The position numbers and the translations under genes are program-made. A stretch of DNA of 64,000 nucleotides from Zasmidium citrigriseum (Eukaryota; Ascomycota; Dothideomycetes; Mycosphaerellales; Mycosphaerellaceae), in contig NHNW01000006.1 of the NCBI GenBank assembly GCA_002786025.1, positions 930,001-994,000 of the forward strand, in the 5' to 3' direction. The first letter of the stretch is position 1, and every line of letters begins with the position of its first letter. Shown one piece after another: positions 1 through 8,774 of the stretch. The notes beneath the pieces were generated by a model. The model searched no databases, was not told where the DNA came from, and was given only the letters and a program-made list of their open reading frames with translations.

Positions 1-140
1 GGCTTCCCCAGCTCGCGCGGCAACTTCCGCCCGCCGCGTCTCACGAGCTTCAAGTTCCACTTTGCTTCACTCTGCGACTTTCTCTCCTTCACTCCACTGC
101 TGCATGGACGGCGACGAGCTATAGCGACACTCGCACCGAG

Positions 141-147
141 TATATAA
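141..147 (+). promoter_or_regulatory. TATA-like element before the Rtt103-type gene
   Basis: The sequence TATATAA lies 34 bases before the ATG at 181. A TATA element this close implies a very short 5' leader. It is one AT-rich match in a GC-rich upstream region, so the call is tentative; bases 1-140 show nothing else I can name. Confidence 0.35.
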
Positions 148-180
148 CACCTGCACTCACTGAAGTCCTTCGCATCAACC

Positions 181-1500
181 ATGGCTTACTCCGACGACGC
201 CGTCAAGGCCAAGCTGGCTGCCCTGAATGAGACGCAGGACAGCATCGTGACTGTCGCCCAGTGGATTATGTTCCACCGCCGTCACGCCGACCGTACTGCG
301 TCGCTATGGCTGAACCGTCTTCAAGAAAGCCCCAACACCTCAAAGCGCCTCAATCTCATCTACCTCGCCAACGAAGTCGTGCAACAGTCGCGTGCTCGAT
401 CCAAGACCGACTTCTTGGTCGCATTCGAGCCTCTGATCGCAGATGCCACCTCCCTCGCCTACAAAGGAGCCAACCAGGAAGTGCAAGGGAAGCTGCGACG
501 AGTGATTGAAGTATGGAGAGAGCGACGCATTTTCGATCCCCAGATTCAAACGAACATCGAGAAGCGACTCGATGAGATCGACAAGCAGAAGGGCGGCAAG
601 ACTCTCGGTGGAGGAGGTGGAAGACTGGGAGGAAGCTTGTTTGGAGGCAGCGGCGGCGGTGTTGCGCCAGAGCTGGAGCCTCTGAACAAGAGTCAATTGG
701 CCCTGAGCAAAGCCGAGCTGGCCAGCAAAGCCCCGGTGAACACGGCAAACAGCGAGTATGCGAAGATGACGGATCCGAATACGCCAGTGCCTTCAGCTCC
801 GGTTAGGGCGGCGAAGCTCAGAGGCCTGGTCAAGGACTTGATGGCTGCTGAAGGTGCGGTCGAGGCAAGCATCAGAGCACGGAACGAGTTGATCGCCGGA
901 TTGGAGAAGCTTGTGGAAAGCCACCGCGCGAAGATTGCTGAAGAGCAGACGACTTCGTCATGGCTTCGCACGAAGATTGACAGCATGGAGGTGACGATTA
1001 GGGATGTTGAAGACAGTATCATGCGCGGCGCAGATGCTCCTCCAGCGAACGGGACTCCCAACGGCATGTCAGAGCCAGCTCGTCCAGAGACCGAAGGATT
1101 CACGCCGCCACCACCAGACGTCGAAGAGCTTACTCCACCACCGCAGACTGGCGACGATGGGCTCGTGGGCGACGGTAGCCCGGCAGACGCGGGTTACTCT
1201 ACCACGACGGGCGCAGATATCATTCAAGAGCGGCCTCCAAATTTCAACGAACCTCCGCCTGCTATGCCCGAGCAGAACGCCAGCACCGATGCCGCGGAAT
1301 TCCTGAAGAGTCTCATGTCTGGTCAAGGCCAGATACGGCAAGCTTCAGGTGAAATCCCATCCTCGTCAGCAGGAGGCAATCCAGGCGATCCGCGACTGAA
1401 GAGGAGGAAGTTGAGCCACAACGTCGACGACGAGATCTTTGGCTCAGGTGTCGGAGGTGTGGACGAAGAAGGAATCAGTGCGATGCTAGGTGGGCAGTAG
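181..1500 (+). CDS. RTT103: Rtt103-type CID-domain transcription termination factor
   Basis: This is a single-exon gene for 439 residues. Residues about 1-135 read as a CID (RPR) domain: an all-helical stretch with a WIMFHRRH motif near residue 28 and the NLIYLANEVVQQSR helix that in this family faces the phosphorylated RNA polymerase II C-terminal tail. A glycine-rich linker (about 140-160) follows, then a helical, probably coiled-coil region (about 215-285), then an acidic, proline-rich tail ending in a basic KRRK segment and a conserved-looking GISAML end. In yeast Rtt103 binds Ser2-phosphorylated CTD and works with the Rat1 exonuclease in 3'-end termination; that role is carried over by family. 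The start is the first ATG in frame, 34 bases after a TATA-like element. A related CREPT/RPRD-type label is equally compatible. Confidence 0.85.
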   Translation: MAYSDDAVKAKLAALNETQDSIVTVAQWIMFHRRHADRTASLWLNRLQESPNTSKRLNLIYLANEVVQQSRARSKTDFLVAFEPLIADATSLAYKGANQEVQGKLRRVIEVWRERRIFDPQIQTNIEKRLDEIDKQKGGKTLGGGGGRLGGSLFGGSGGGVAPELEPLNKSQLALSKAELASKAPVNTANSEYAKMTDPNTPVPSAPVRAAKLRGLVKDLMAAEGAVEASIRARNELIAGLEKLVESHRAKIAEEQTTSSWLRTKIDSMEVTIRDVEDSIMRGADAPPANGTPNGMSEPARPETEGFTPPPPDVEELTPPPQTGDDGLVGDGSPADAGYSTTTGADIIQERPPNFNEPPPAMPEQNASTDAAEFLKSLMSGQGQIRQASGEIPSSSAGGNPGDPRLKRRKLSHNVDDEIFGSGVGGVDEEGISAMLGGQ

Positions 1501-2306
1501 GAACTCATCGATCAAAGCACGTCCCCGCCGACACAGGCAATCGATCATCATGCAAAACGCAAGGACTCGCTGTGGTGATGGCCCTCAACTTCGTCTACCG
1601 CGTGGAAGGTGAGACGATGTACCTGTTCTGATTCGTCATCCTCATCATTGGTACGTACCAGGGTTCCTCGTCCTTTTCTATCGTAACAAGGCTAACTCAA
1701 CCCAGGCATGGCGGTGGTATTGGGCCCTCCGGTGCCCGTCTTTTACCACAAAGCGCGACTGTGGTCATTATTCACCCTGGGCCGCCAATTCGTACCTCTA
1801 TTTATCACGGTCGAGTTCCGGGACTTCTTTGGGGTGGAATCGGAGGCAGAATGCTCGCAAGAAGCCAAAGGTCGTTTGGATGACCACTTGGGTCTACGGA
1901 ATGCAAGGAAAGGCGTGTGTGCCACGAGATGAGTCGAATATGGCTTTTATGATGCGTTCAAAGCGAGAAAGGATTGTATGTAGTAGTGCGCAGGCCGCGC
2001 GAATGTATCTCTGCGAACATCGGCTCTGAATGTCCCATCAATTCTTTGATTGGCTCCAAGCAAACTTTGAACTGCAAACCTCACTTCGACCACGATTCAA
2101 GTCTCACCCACTCCAGAAAAGCAACCACAGCTTCTTTTCGAAAAGTGTTCTGGTTGATAGTGACTTCCTAATGACCTTCAGGATTTTGTGAAAGGTAAGG
2201 ACTTGAATGGGCACGCTAAGTATAAGTACAAGTATCTTCTCAAGCTTCTCTTCCTCTCTACCCCCTTTCATCATCTCCTCCAACTGACACCACAGACCCC
2301 GAAAAG
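1501..2306. other. Intergenic region with one possible small spliced gene
   Basis: About 800 bases lie between two genes on the plus strand. The left part is probably 3' UTR of the CID gene. An intron-like pair (GTGAGA at 1609 or GTACGT at 1651, branch-like GCTAACT, CAG at 1703-1705) joins two short open stretches, described separately. The rest holds nothing I recognise. Confidence 0.4.
1578..1932 (+). CDS. Possible small two-exon gene, unknown product
   Basis: An ATG at 1578 opens a frame beginning MALNFVYRVE. Splicing from the GTGAGA donor at 1609 to the CAG ending at 1705 restores a frame that runs to a stop at 1930-1932 and gives about 85 residues with a hydrophobic middle (LGPPVPVF, then LWSLFTLGRQFVPLFI). 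The intron of about 97 bases carries a GCTAACT branch-like site 10 bases before the acceptor. I do not recognise the product. Short length and lack of a known family keep confidence low; it could equally be an intron in the 3' UTR of the preceding gene. Confidence 0.25.
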
Positions 2307-3053
2307 ATGCCCGAAATCACAGACGGCGGATGGACCCAAATCCCCACCAAAAACAAACGAAAAGCACCACCCACCGTCCAACCGAACGGCCTCAACCCTC
2401 CCTCCCGCGACCTAACCCTCGATTCCCTCAAACGAGACTTCGACGCGAAAATGAGGACCTGGAAATCGAGCACTTGCCGCAAGACCCTTCTTCAGATCTT
2501 GGATCGTGGACGTCCGGATGGTGGATGGCAGGTGAAGAAGGCGATTTGTCTGGCTAGCGGGAGTTTCAGTCGTGAGAATCTGGAGTGTAGGAGGAGGAGT
2601 TTGTGGCAGGGGGTTGTTTTTGTGGATTTGGTTCGACATCTGAAAGAGACAGAAGAACGAGGGAATATAGAGATCTTTGTCCAGGAGCCGATGTACACCC
2701 CTCTCGACAAAGAATTCCTCGAAACACTCGACATCCGAGTCCTCGAAACAGACCCTGGAGTAAAAGTAGAAGGTCTCGGTCCCGCGAAAGCTATCCTAGG
2801 CCCGGAGACTTTCGTCTACGAGCCGTTTCTGGATATGAGCGAGGGGATGTTGAGGGATGTGATTCAGGCGGAAGTGGGGTTGTATATCGGGAGTTCGATT
2901 AGGGGGTTGAGGGAGAGGAATACGGAAACGGGGAGGTTGGCGAGGATGTTCCAGAAGGGGAGGAGGATGTATAAGTTTCCGGGGTTTGAGGTTGATCCGA
3001 ATGTTTTGGAGGGGATGGAGGTTTTTTGGAGGGAGGAGGAGGAGGAGGATTGA
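2307..3053 (+). CDS. SRR1-like domain protein
   Basis: The gene is intronless and encodes 248 residues. A basic, proline-rich N terminus (1-40) precedes a domain resembling the SRR1-like family: a CLASGSFS turn near residue 80, a following hydrophobic helix, a YTPLDKEFLETLDI segment near 135, and an ETFVYEPFLD segment near 170. SRR1 proteins take their name from a plant gene linked to light signalling and the clock, and yeasts have homologues tied to haem biosynthesis regulation; neither role can be read from sequence. The C terminus is a run of acidic residues. Base composition switches several times along the gene, with C-rich blocks alternating with G-rich ones (see findings). It converges on the membrane-protein gene at 3164, with 110 bases between stops. 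Confidence 0.7.
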   Translation: MPEITDGGWTQIPTKNKRKAPPTVQPNGLNPPSRDLTLDSLKRDFDAKMRTWKSSTCRKTLLQILDRGRPDGGWQVKKAICLASGSFSRENLECRRRSLWQGVVFVDLVRHLKETEERGNIEIFVQEPMYTPLDKEFLETLDIRVLETDPGVKVEGLGPAKAILGPETFVYEPFLDMSEGMLRDVIQAEVGLYIGSSIRGLRERNTETGRLARMFQKGRRMYKFPGFEVDPNVLEGMEVFWREEEEED

Positions 3054-3163
3054 GATCGGGTTGGGCGACGTGTCAAGGAGCCTTCGTGGATGTGCCGATG
3101 ATTTGTTTTGTCGTTTCCAGAACGACATACGGGGTACGAGCCTGGTTATGCCACCCGCCAGCA

Positions 3164-3631
3164 TCACCAGAATGTTGCACTGAACCAACGAACGCAGGCC
3201 CCCAAGACAAACAAAAAGCCGATCCACGAGAGCAGCTGGACGTACGGGCCGAAGAAATATAGCACGCCATGGACAATCCACTTCAAGACCCAGATCATAC
3301 CGCGCAGCATTTCCGAGAGGAGCCAGACCAGAGCACGGCGGATCGAACCAAGGTTAGGGGCAACAAGGAATCGATAAATGACGAAGAGGACAACGATCAA
3401 AAGCATGCCCAAGATAAGGATGGTCCAACCCACGGGAGTAAGCAGTGTCGACCAGAGAGCAGTCAGGAAAGCGCCGTTGGCTGTGAGCAATGATGATGTC
3501 GTTGTTACCGTCGCTGTCGGAGTCGACGGGATGTGAGTCGGGGTTGGCATCTGGATGTTGACGAGCGCAAAGATGTTTCCTTGAAGAAGGCTGATGCTTC
3601 GGACAATGCTTGCGCCAGGCAAGAATTGCAT
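3164..3631 (-). CDS. Small orphan membrane protein
   Basis: The frame encodes 155 residues from the ATG at 3631, or 128 from an alternative ATG at 3550 that begins MPTPTHIPS. A Thr/Ser-rich N terminus precedes a long hydrophobic segment (about residues 62-92, core ILILGMLLIVVLFVIY). Two further hydrophobic or amphipathic helices follow, around MIWVLKWIVHGVLYFF and LLSWIGFLFVLGACV. The predicted product is therefore a polytopic or hairpin membrane protein. I do not recognise the family. The next gene on the same strand, 700 bases upstream, is also an orphan with one strong membrane segment. No intron signals break the frame. Confidence 0.5.
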   Translation of the reverse strand: MQFLPGASIVRSISLLQGNIFALVNIQMPTPTHIPSTPTATVTTTSSLLTANGAFLTALWSTLLTPVGWTILILGMLLIVVLFVIYRFLVAPNLGSIRRALVWLLSEMLRGMIWVLKWIVHGVLYFFGPYVQLLSWIGFLFVLGACVRWFSATFW

Positions 3632-4329
3632 TGTTGGAGGCTTTTTGAGGATGTTCGTCCGTCTCTGGATGGTGCGGACTGGAAGTTGGTTGTGAAAAGG
3701 AGGATTATGCTGTCTATGGGAACGACTTGCGACTGTGGGCTGAGCTAATATACTTCGGCGTGAGAGCTATTGTCCGAGCTTTTGTTGTCTAAGACAAGTA
3801 CTCCCTGCGAGTCAAAAGGCTGAGATGGGGTCCTGGACATGTTCGACCTCGGGCCTGAGACCATGTATTTGGAGTTTGGGTCAGGCTGAACCACGACAGG
3901 AGATGGAAGACAGAGATCTCAGTCACGAGAAAAGCGAAGCTGTGATGCATGGATCGAGGTCTGTAGGATGGAGGAGGAGAGGAGTGATGGAGATTCAAGA
4001 TTTCTAGAGGATCTCTGCTTGGATTCGTCTGCCTGCAGACTATCTACACCACCGACGCATATCGACAATCAAGGCTCCGTCGATCGCGGGAACATACGAT
4101 CCTATCCGACGAAAACCTTCCATGACCGCCCACTGGTAACAACTTTTAGGCCTGCCGACAACCTTGACCCAGACCTTCGAACAATAACCCTCTAATCCCC
4201 GACCGCGAATGCTAGACAAGTTGGTGTGTCCTCTGACCAGCAGAGCTCACCCTTCAGTCAAGCTTGCCATCCTCTGCAAACGGGGGCCCTACCCCGACCA
4301 AGAACGGAAACAGGAGCCCATGCAAGCCT
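3632..4329. other. Intergenic, nothing recognised
   Basis: This spacer separates two minus-strand membrane-protein genes. The open stretches here are short and overlap in several frames without family signatures. It presumably holds the promoter of the 3164-3631 gene and the 3' UTR of the 4330-5049 gene. Confidence 0.4.
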
Positions 4330-5049
4330 TTATCGATCGACACTGTTTCTGTGGCGGTCTTCACTATCACGCAGACACTGCTGATATTGAAGTCGAGCTC
4401 GCACATCTTCAGCGATCGGCTTCTTGAACCAAGATTCAGTGCTCGGAACATGCGTGAAGCGAGTCTCGGTGGAATTAGACGGGGCCTGATCGTGGTGCGT
4501 GATGGGCTCTGGATGCTCAACTGGCTCTTGTAGCTCGAGAGGGCCTTCTTGCTGGACGGGCTTCTGTCGCTGGATGGGCACTTTCTGCCGCACCGCCTCC
4601 TGCTGCTGCATGAAACGACGACGGGTCTCTGGGCCGTATGGCATCGATCGTGGACGAAGGAATTGTCGAGCGTCAACGTCGCCTTCCGGATCGAATTCGA
4701 TGAACGAGCGAGCCGGCTGGCTCAACTGGGGTTGGGCCATCTGCTGAGCGTGCTGCTGGTAGATAGGGGCATTGGGTCTCTGTGTAGCTGGGAGCAAGAA
4801 TTTGAGGAGGAAATAGAGGAGCAACAGGGCGAGGAGGAGGCCAAACGTGACTAGAAAGGCTCCTAGTGCCAAGAGGGTTGCAGTGCTCGACAGCGGAATA
4901 CCGGCCGAAGAAGGCGAGGGTTCTGGTGCCGAGTTCGACTGGAAGAGGGCGAAGTTGAAGTTCTCGAATTTGAAGGAACCGAGAAGGCTGCCGATGGTTG
5001 GAAGGAAGCGAAGGGCTTGGCCGAAGGCTGATGCTGCTACCGAGGCCAT
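4330..5049 (-). CDS. Orphan single-pass membrane protein with Gln/Pro-rich tail
   Basis: The frame is open from 5379, but the ATG at 5049 is the likelier start: the part before it is basic, Ser-rich and lacks domain character, while the product from 5049 (239 residues) begins with a hydrophobic-leaning MASVAASAFGQAL segment. One strong membrane segment lies near residues 55-87 (core FLVTFGLLLALLLLYFLLKF). The region after it is polar, with repeated Q-x-P-[IV] elements around residues 155-185 and a C-terminal stretch rich in Arg, Asp and Gln. Topology is probably single-pass with a long soluble tail. I do not recognise the family. It is tandem with another orphan membrane protein gene and convergent with nothing. 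Confidence 0.5.
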   Translation of the reverse strand: MASVAASAFGQALRFLPTIGSLLGSFKFENFNFALFQSNSAPEPSPSSAGIPLSSTATLLALGAFLVTFGLLLALLLLYFLLKFLLPATQRPNAPIYQQHAQQMAQPQLSQPARSFIEFDPEGDVDARQFLRPRSMPYGPETRRRFMQQQEAVRQKVPIQRQKPVQQEGPLELQEPVEHPEPITHHDQAPSNSTETRFTHVPSTESWFKKPIAEDVRARLQYQQCLRDSEDRHRNSVDR

Positions 5050-5401
5050 TGCGGTTGGTGAGGTTCGTCGAAGTCGGAAAGGGTGTTTGATTAGGTGGCT
5101 TGAGGTTTGAGTTGGTTTGTTTGAGTCTGAGGAGTTGATCATGGACGCCATGGCCTCTTGGTTTAATAGTCTGGATCTGAGCGTTGGCGACCCTCGTGGT
5201 GTCTTGACCATGCTGTGTCTACGACACCGAGCGTTGCTAAACATGGATTCACGTACAGCTAGTGTCTTACTCCTTTGTGAACGACAGACTCGCTTGACTT
5301 GAAGACAGGAGAGGATCATGGCCTCAAACCTCATGGATAGTGTCTCACTTGGGGAGAAATTCCGAAAGTCATCATTCATGTCTATTCATTCGTATACCTT
5401 C
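5050..5401. other. Intergenic or extended N-terminal reading frame
   Basis: The frame of the 4330-5049 gene stays open through most of this stretch to an ATG at 5379, so a longer product of 349 residues is formally possible. I see no domain or signal sequence in the extension. The rest is spacer to the mitochondrial protein gene. Confidence 0.35.
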
Positions 5402-6949
5402 TCAGGCAGGCGTACGCTCCTCAGCATCATGCAAAGATCGTTCTCCAGCAGGAACGATCGGTGATGTCTCCCACGGATAGCCATAATCCTCATCCAACCT
5501 CCAGCCTTCCTCACCCAGCTTATCCAAAGCCTCCTCCTGGTCCATGAAAAGCTCATGCTGTCCTTCGCCTTCGAGTTCTCCTGGGACCCACTTCACTCCC
5601 AGCGCAGCTTCAATCTTTTTCAAGTCTCGAGCGTATTTCTCAACCATCCCAGCTCGCACCGTCTCGTCCCAGACAGTCGCATGCTCTACTCGCTCGAGGA
5701 GCTTGTCCTTGACTTGCGTCTTGAGAGTGTGGAAGCCCACGCCGGTTTCCTCGAGGATCTGCCACGCCTTCTCCGTGTCTCCAGAATATGTCATTTGCTC
5801 AATGAACCAGTAGTCGCCTCGGACTTTGCTCGTCATGGGAGTCCCGCCGGACTCACGAATCGCCAACTGCTTGGGTTGCTTCCTGGAGTCGCTGTCTTTC
5901 CAGAGCTGCCATTCTTCCCATACTACTTCGCTAGCTTTGCATCTCGCGAGTACAGCCACCCATCCGTGGAGATATTGCCAGTCGTCTCTGACCAAGAAAG
6001 AGCCGAGGTGGTATTGCTGGTCCGGAGGGAGATCTTTTGAATCTTCGAATCCAGTCAAGACTTGCATGAGATCCTGCCGTCGCCATCGTCCGTTTCGAAT
6101 CTCACCCAGCCCTCGATGTCCAATACTGAACTTTGCAATCACGCTTCTGAAAACGTTGCTCGTCACACCCATCCCACTTTCCCTAATAGCTTTCAAATAC
6201 TTCTTCATAGCCGAGAGACTCCTTGACCTCGCTGCAAACTTCAGCGCCATGAAGAGCAGCGACGAATCGACCCTCAAATCCGCATATCTAAACCTTGCGA
6301 TGATGACATTTAGCGTCCTGAGAACCTCTGGATCGGATACATTCTCTCGACATCGATATAGTGCTCGCATCAAAGGCTCGTACAATGAGGCTAGGTATCG
6401 AGCGGTGTGGTTGTTCATCATGGCCACTGCTACTATACGAAAGATCTCTTTGGGCCACGAGGCTCTTAGCAGTTGTTGCCGTAGCAGTTGTCGGATGGGC
6501 TTCTCGGTCGTGTACTCTTTCAACCTGGTTCGAAACGTATCATGTGGAATCAATGCTGCTCGAGCTTCAGGTGGCTGGAGTGGGCCTCTTGGTTCTCGGT
6601 GGACATGTGGTGGTGGATCTGGCCAAGGGTTCGAGAGGTTTCTGAGCACGTTTAAACGTAGGTCTCGCCGTTTCCACAACGCGTCGAACCCCAATGCTGC
6701 TTCGCGGAGCTCGTCGATGGGGTTGTACAACTTCAGTTGGCGCATTGTCTCCTTCGTGACAGCCTCTGGGCTAATGTTATCTGCCTCTGCCTTCTCTTGT
6801 GGTTTCGTGAACATGAATCCATCGTCTTCTGGTCGTAGTGCCACCGTTTGGAGTCGTCTCTTGTATATCGTGCTCGTTCGTCGCCGACCCAGCGCTGCCT
6901 GCCTGGCCTGGCAGAACAGACAGACCGAGGGTGTCCGTCTGGCTGCCAT
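5402..6949 (-). CDS. Mitochondrial helical-repeat (PPR-like) protein
   Basis: This is an intronless gene for 515 residues. The first 45 residues are rich in Arg, Ala, Ser and Thr with almost no acidic residues (MAARRTPSVCLFCQARQAAL), a typical mitochondrial presequence. Residues about 100-400 are predicted to be almost all helical, with paired-helix spacing such as LFMALKFAARSRSLSAMKKYLKAIRE followed by VFRSVIAKF, which is the layout of fungal PPR or PPR-like RNA-binding proteins. A later segment (WFIEQMTYSGDTEKAWQILEETG) looks like another repeat. Fungal proteins of this sort usually act on one mitochondrial transcript or on mitoribosome function; the target here cannot be told. It is transcribed away from the RIO1 gene across a 208-base gap. 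Confidence 0.65.
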   Translation of the reverse strand: MAARRTPSVCLFCQARQAALGRRRTSTIYKRRLQTVALRPEDDGFMFTKPQEKAEADNISPEAVTKETMRQLKLYNPIDELREAALGFDALWKRRDLRLNVLRNLSNPWPDPPPHVHREPRGPLQPPEARAALIPHDTFRTRLKEYTTEKPIRQLLRQQLLRASWPKEIFRIVAVAMMNNHTARYLASLYEPLMRALYRCRENVSDPEVLRTLNVIIARFRYADLRVDSSLLFMALKFAARSRSLSAMKKYLKAIRESGMGVTSNVFRSVIAKFSIGHRGLGEIRNGRWRRQDLMQVLTGFEDSKDLPPDQQYHLGSFLVRDDWQYLHGWVAVLARCKASEVVWEEWQLWKDSDSRKQPKQLAIRESGGTPMTSKVRGDYWFIEQMTYSGDTEKAWQILEETGVGFHTLKTQVKDKLLERVEHATVWDETVRAGMVEKYARDLKKIEAALGVKWVPGELEGEGQHELFMDQEEALDKLGEEGWRLDEDYGYPWETSPIVPAGERSLHDAEERTPA

Positions 6950-7157
6950 GCTCGATCAATGCTCTGCTCAATGGACGTGGGTCGAGAGGTGAGGTCACTG
7001 CCGATGGAGGCTCAACTGCGGCACCGGCAGTGGCACTCCCGAGACCCACCAACCCCACGCGAGTGAATCACTTCGCCCTTGACTTTTTTGTGCCTGGCGA
7101 TCTCAGCCCAAGACACTTTCTTTTCCATACGACTTCACCAAGGAGAATTTACCCAAT
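6950..7157. promoter_or_regulatory. Short bidirectional promoter: mitochondrial protein gene and RIO1
   Basis: Only 208 bases separate the two divergent start codons, so both promoters must lie in this interval or reach into the flanking genes. No TATA box is evident, as is common for housekeeping genes. Shared control of ribosome assembly and mitochondrial expression is an inference from layout only. Confidence 0.5.
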
Positions 7158-8774
7158 ATGGCAGCACCGCACGCACCGCCACGCGAATACATCGAGAACC
7201 AAGGATATGTTGGCGAGAGAAGCGCGATGCCCGGAAGCGCACACGACACGAACGGCGCCGAAAACGAAGAAGACTATGACGACCTATTCGAGCCCTCAGA
7301 GGACGAGTTCTCAGACCAGGAACTTGCTGCTTCCAATCCAACCGACTACACAAAAGCCTACAATCGGCAACGGAAATTGAACGACAACTCAATACCAGAG
7401 TCGCAGAAGCCGAAGACCAACCCACAACTCAACACCAAAGCTGCGATCGACGACCACATCAAGAGCTTGACGAAGCATACTGCCAAGTTAAAACTGAACG
7501 ACTTGGAAGGCGGAATATCAAAACAGCACCATGGCGCGGAGAAGTCAGATCGAGCAACGAGCGAGCAGGTGTTGGACCCGAGGACACGGATGATGATGTT
7601 GCAGATGCTGAACCGGAATATCGTTTCTGAGATCAACGGAGTGTTATCAACGGGCAAAGAGGCGAACGTATACCACGCAGTCACAATTCCAGAGACGGAG
7701 GGAGATGAACCAACACAACCACTGAACCGGGCCATCAAGGTGTACAAAACGAGCATTTTGGTGTTCAAGGACAGAGACAAGTATGTGACGGGCGAGTATC
7801 GGTTCCGATCAGGGTACAACAAGAGTTCGAACAGAGCAATGGTCAAAGTCTGGGCAGAGAAGGAGTTCCGGAATCTGAGACGACTATACGCTGCGGGAAT
7901 TCCTTGCCCCGAACCAGTATATCTGAAGGCTCATGTCCTCGTCATGAGCTTCTTGGGCAACTCGAAAGGATGGCCTGCTCCGAGACTGCGAGACGTTGAG
8001 TTCGATTCTTCGATACCTGAAGAAGAGGCGGTAGAGAGGTGGCAGTCGATCTATCAAGATCTACTTGGCTACATGCGCAAGATGTACCAGATTTGCCGCC
8101 TGGTCCATGCCGATCTCTCAGAATACAACATGCTCTACCACAAGCAGCGACTATACATCATTGATGTCAGTCAAAGTGTCGAGCACGATCACCCCAGATC
8201 CTTGGAGTTCCTGCGTATGGATATCAAGAACATCACCGACTTCTTCAAGAAGAAGGATATCGACGTTCTCTCTGAGCGTGCGGTGTTCGGCTTTGTCACA
8301 ACGACTTCTGGGAGTACCGAGGAAGCCGGGATGAAGGAGATGCTGCAGAAGCTGTACGAGGTCAAGGCTCAAGGCGGTGATGAGCAAGAGAACAACGAAG
8401 TGGATGATGAGGTTTTCCGACAGCAGTACATTCCGCAGAACTTGCAACAAGTTTATGATATTGAGAGAGATGGTGACAAGATCAAGCAAGGCTCTGGCGG
8501 CGACTTGGTGTATCAGGACCTGCTTGCGGAGAAGAAAGAAGGCGAGGTAGGAAGCGCAGAAGATGAGGAGGATGAAGATGATGACTCCGACTCGGACGAG
8601 GACAGATTCAGCGACTCTGAGAAGAAACCTCGAGGCAAGAAATTCGAAGACAAGGAGACCAAGAAGGAACACAAGAAGGCAGTCAAGGAAGAGAAGCGTG
8701 AGCGGCGTAAGGAGAAGATGCCCAAGCATCTGAAGAAGAAGCTGGTGAACCAGAGCAGTCGAGGCAAGAAGTGA
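7158..8774 (+). CDS. RIO1: Atypical protein kinase/ATPase RIO1
   Basis: The gene is intronless and encodes 538 residues. Hallmarks of the RIO1 family are present in order: an acidic N-terminal extension, the P-loop-like STGKEANVYHA (S164-A174), the catalytic-loop motif VHADLSEYN (V316-N324, with D319 and N324), and the metal-binding IIDVSQSVE with D336. After the kinase fold comes a charged tail with an acidic Asp/Glu/Ser tract (about 470-495) and a Lys-rich end. RIO1 works in the cytoplasm in the last steps of 40S maturation, releasing factors from pre-40S particles before 18S rRNA is finished. Length and motifs agree with yeast Rio1. The divergent neighbour is a mitochondrial protein gene. 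Confidence 0.96.
   Translation: MAAPHAPPREYIENQGYVGERSAMPGSAHDTNGAENEEDYDDLFEPSEDEFSDQELAASNPTDYTKAYNRQRKLNDNSIPESQKPKTNPQLNTKAAIDDHIKSLTKHTAKLKLNDLEGGISKQHHGAEKSDRATSEQVLDPRTRMMMLQMLNRNIVSEINGVLSTGKEANVYHAVTIPETEGDEPTQPLNRAIKVYKTSILVFKDRDKYVTGEYRFRSGYNKSSNRAMVKVWAEKEFRNLRRLYAAGIPCPEPVYLKAHVLVMSFLGNSKGWPAPRLRDVEFDSSIPEEEAVERWQSIYQDLLGYMRKMYQICRLVHADLSEYNMLYHKQRLYIIDVSQSVEHDHPRSLEFLRMDIKNITDFFKKKDIDVLSERAVFGFVTTTSGSTEEAGMKEMLQKLYEVKAQGGDEQENNEVDDEVFRQQYIPQNLQQVYDIERDGDKIKQGSGGDLVYQDLLAEKKEGEVGSAEDEEDEDDDSDSDEDRFSDSEKKPRGKKFEDKETKKEHKKAVKEEKRERRKEKMPKHLKKKLVNQSSRGKK

Noticed and set aside
5826..6992. Plus-strand open frame of 388 codons antisense to the mitochondrial protein gene
   Set aside because: It mirrors a well-supported minus-strand gene, has no domain or signal and is explained by codon bias of the true gene.
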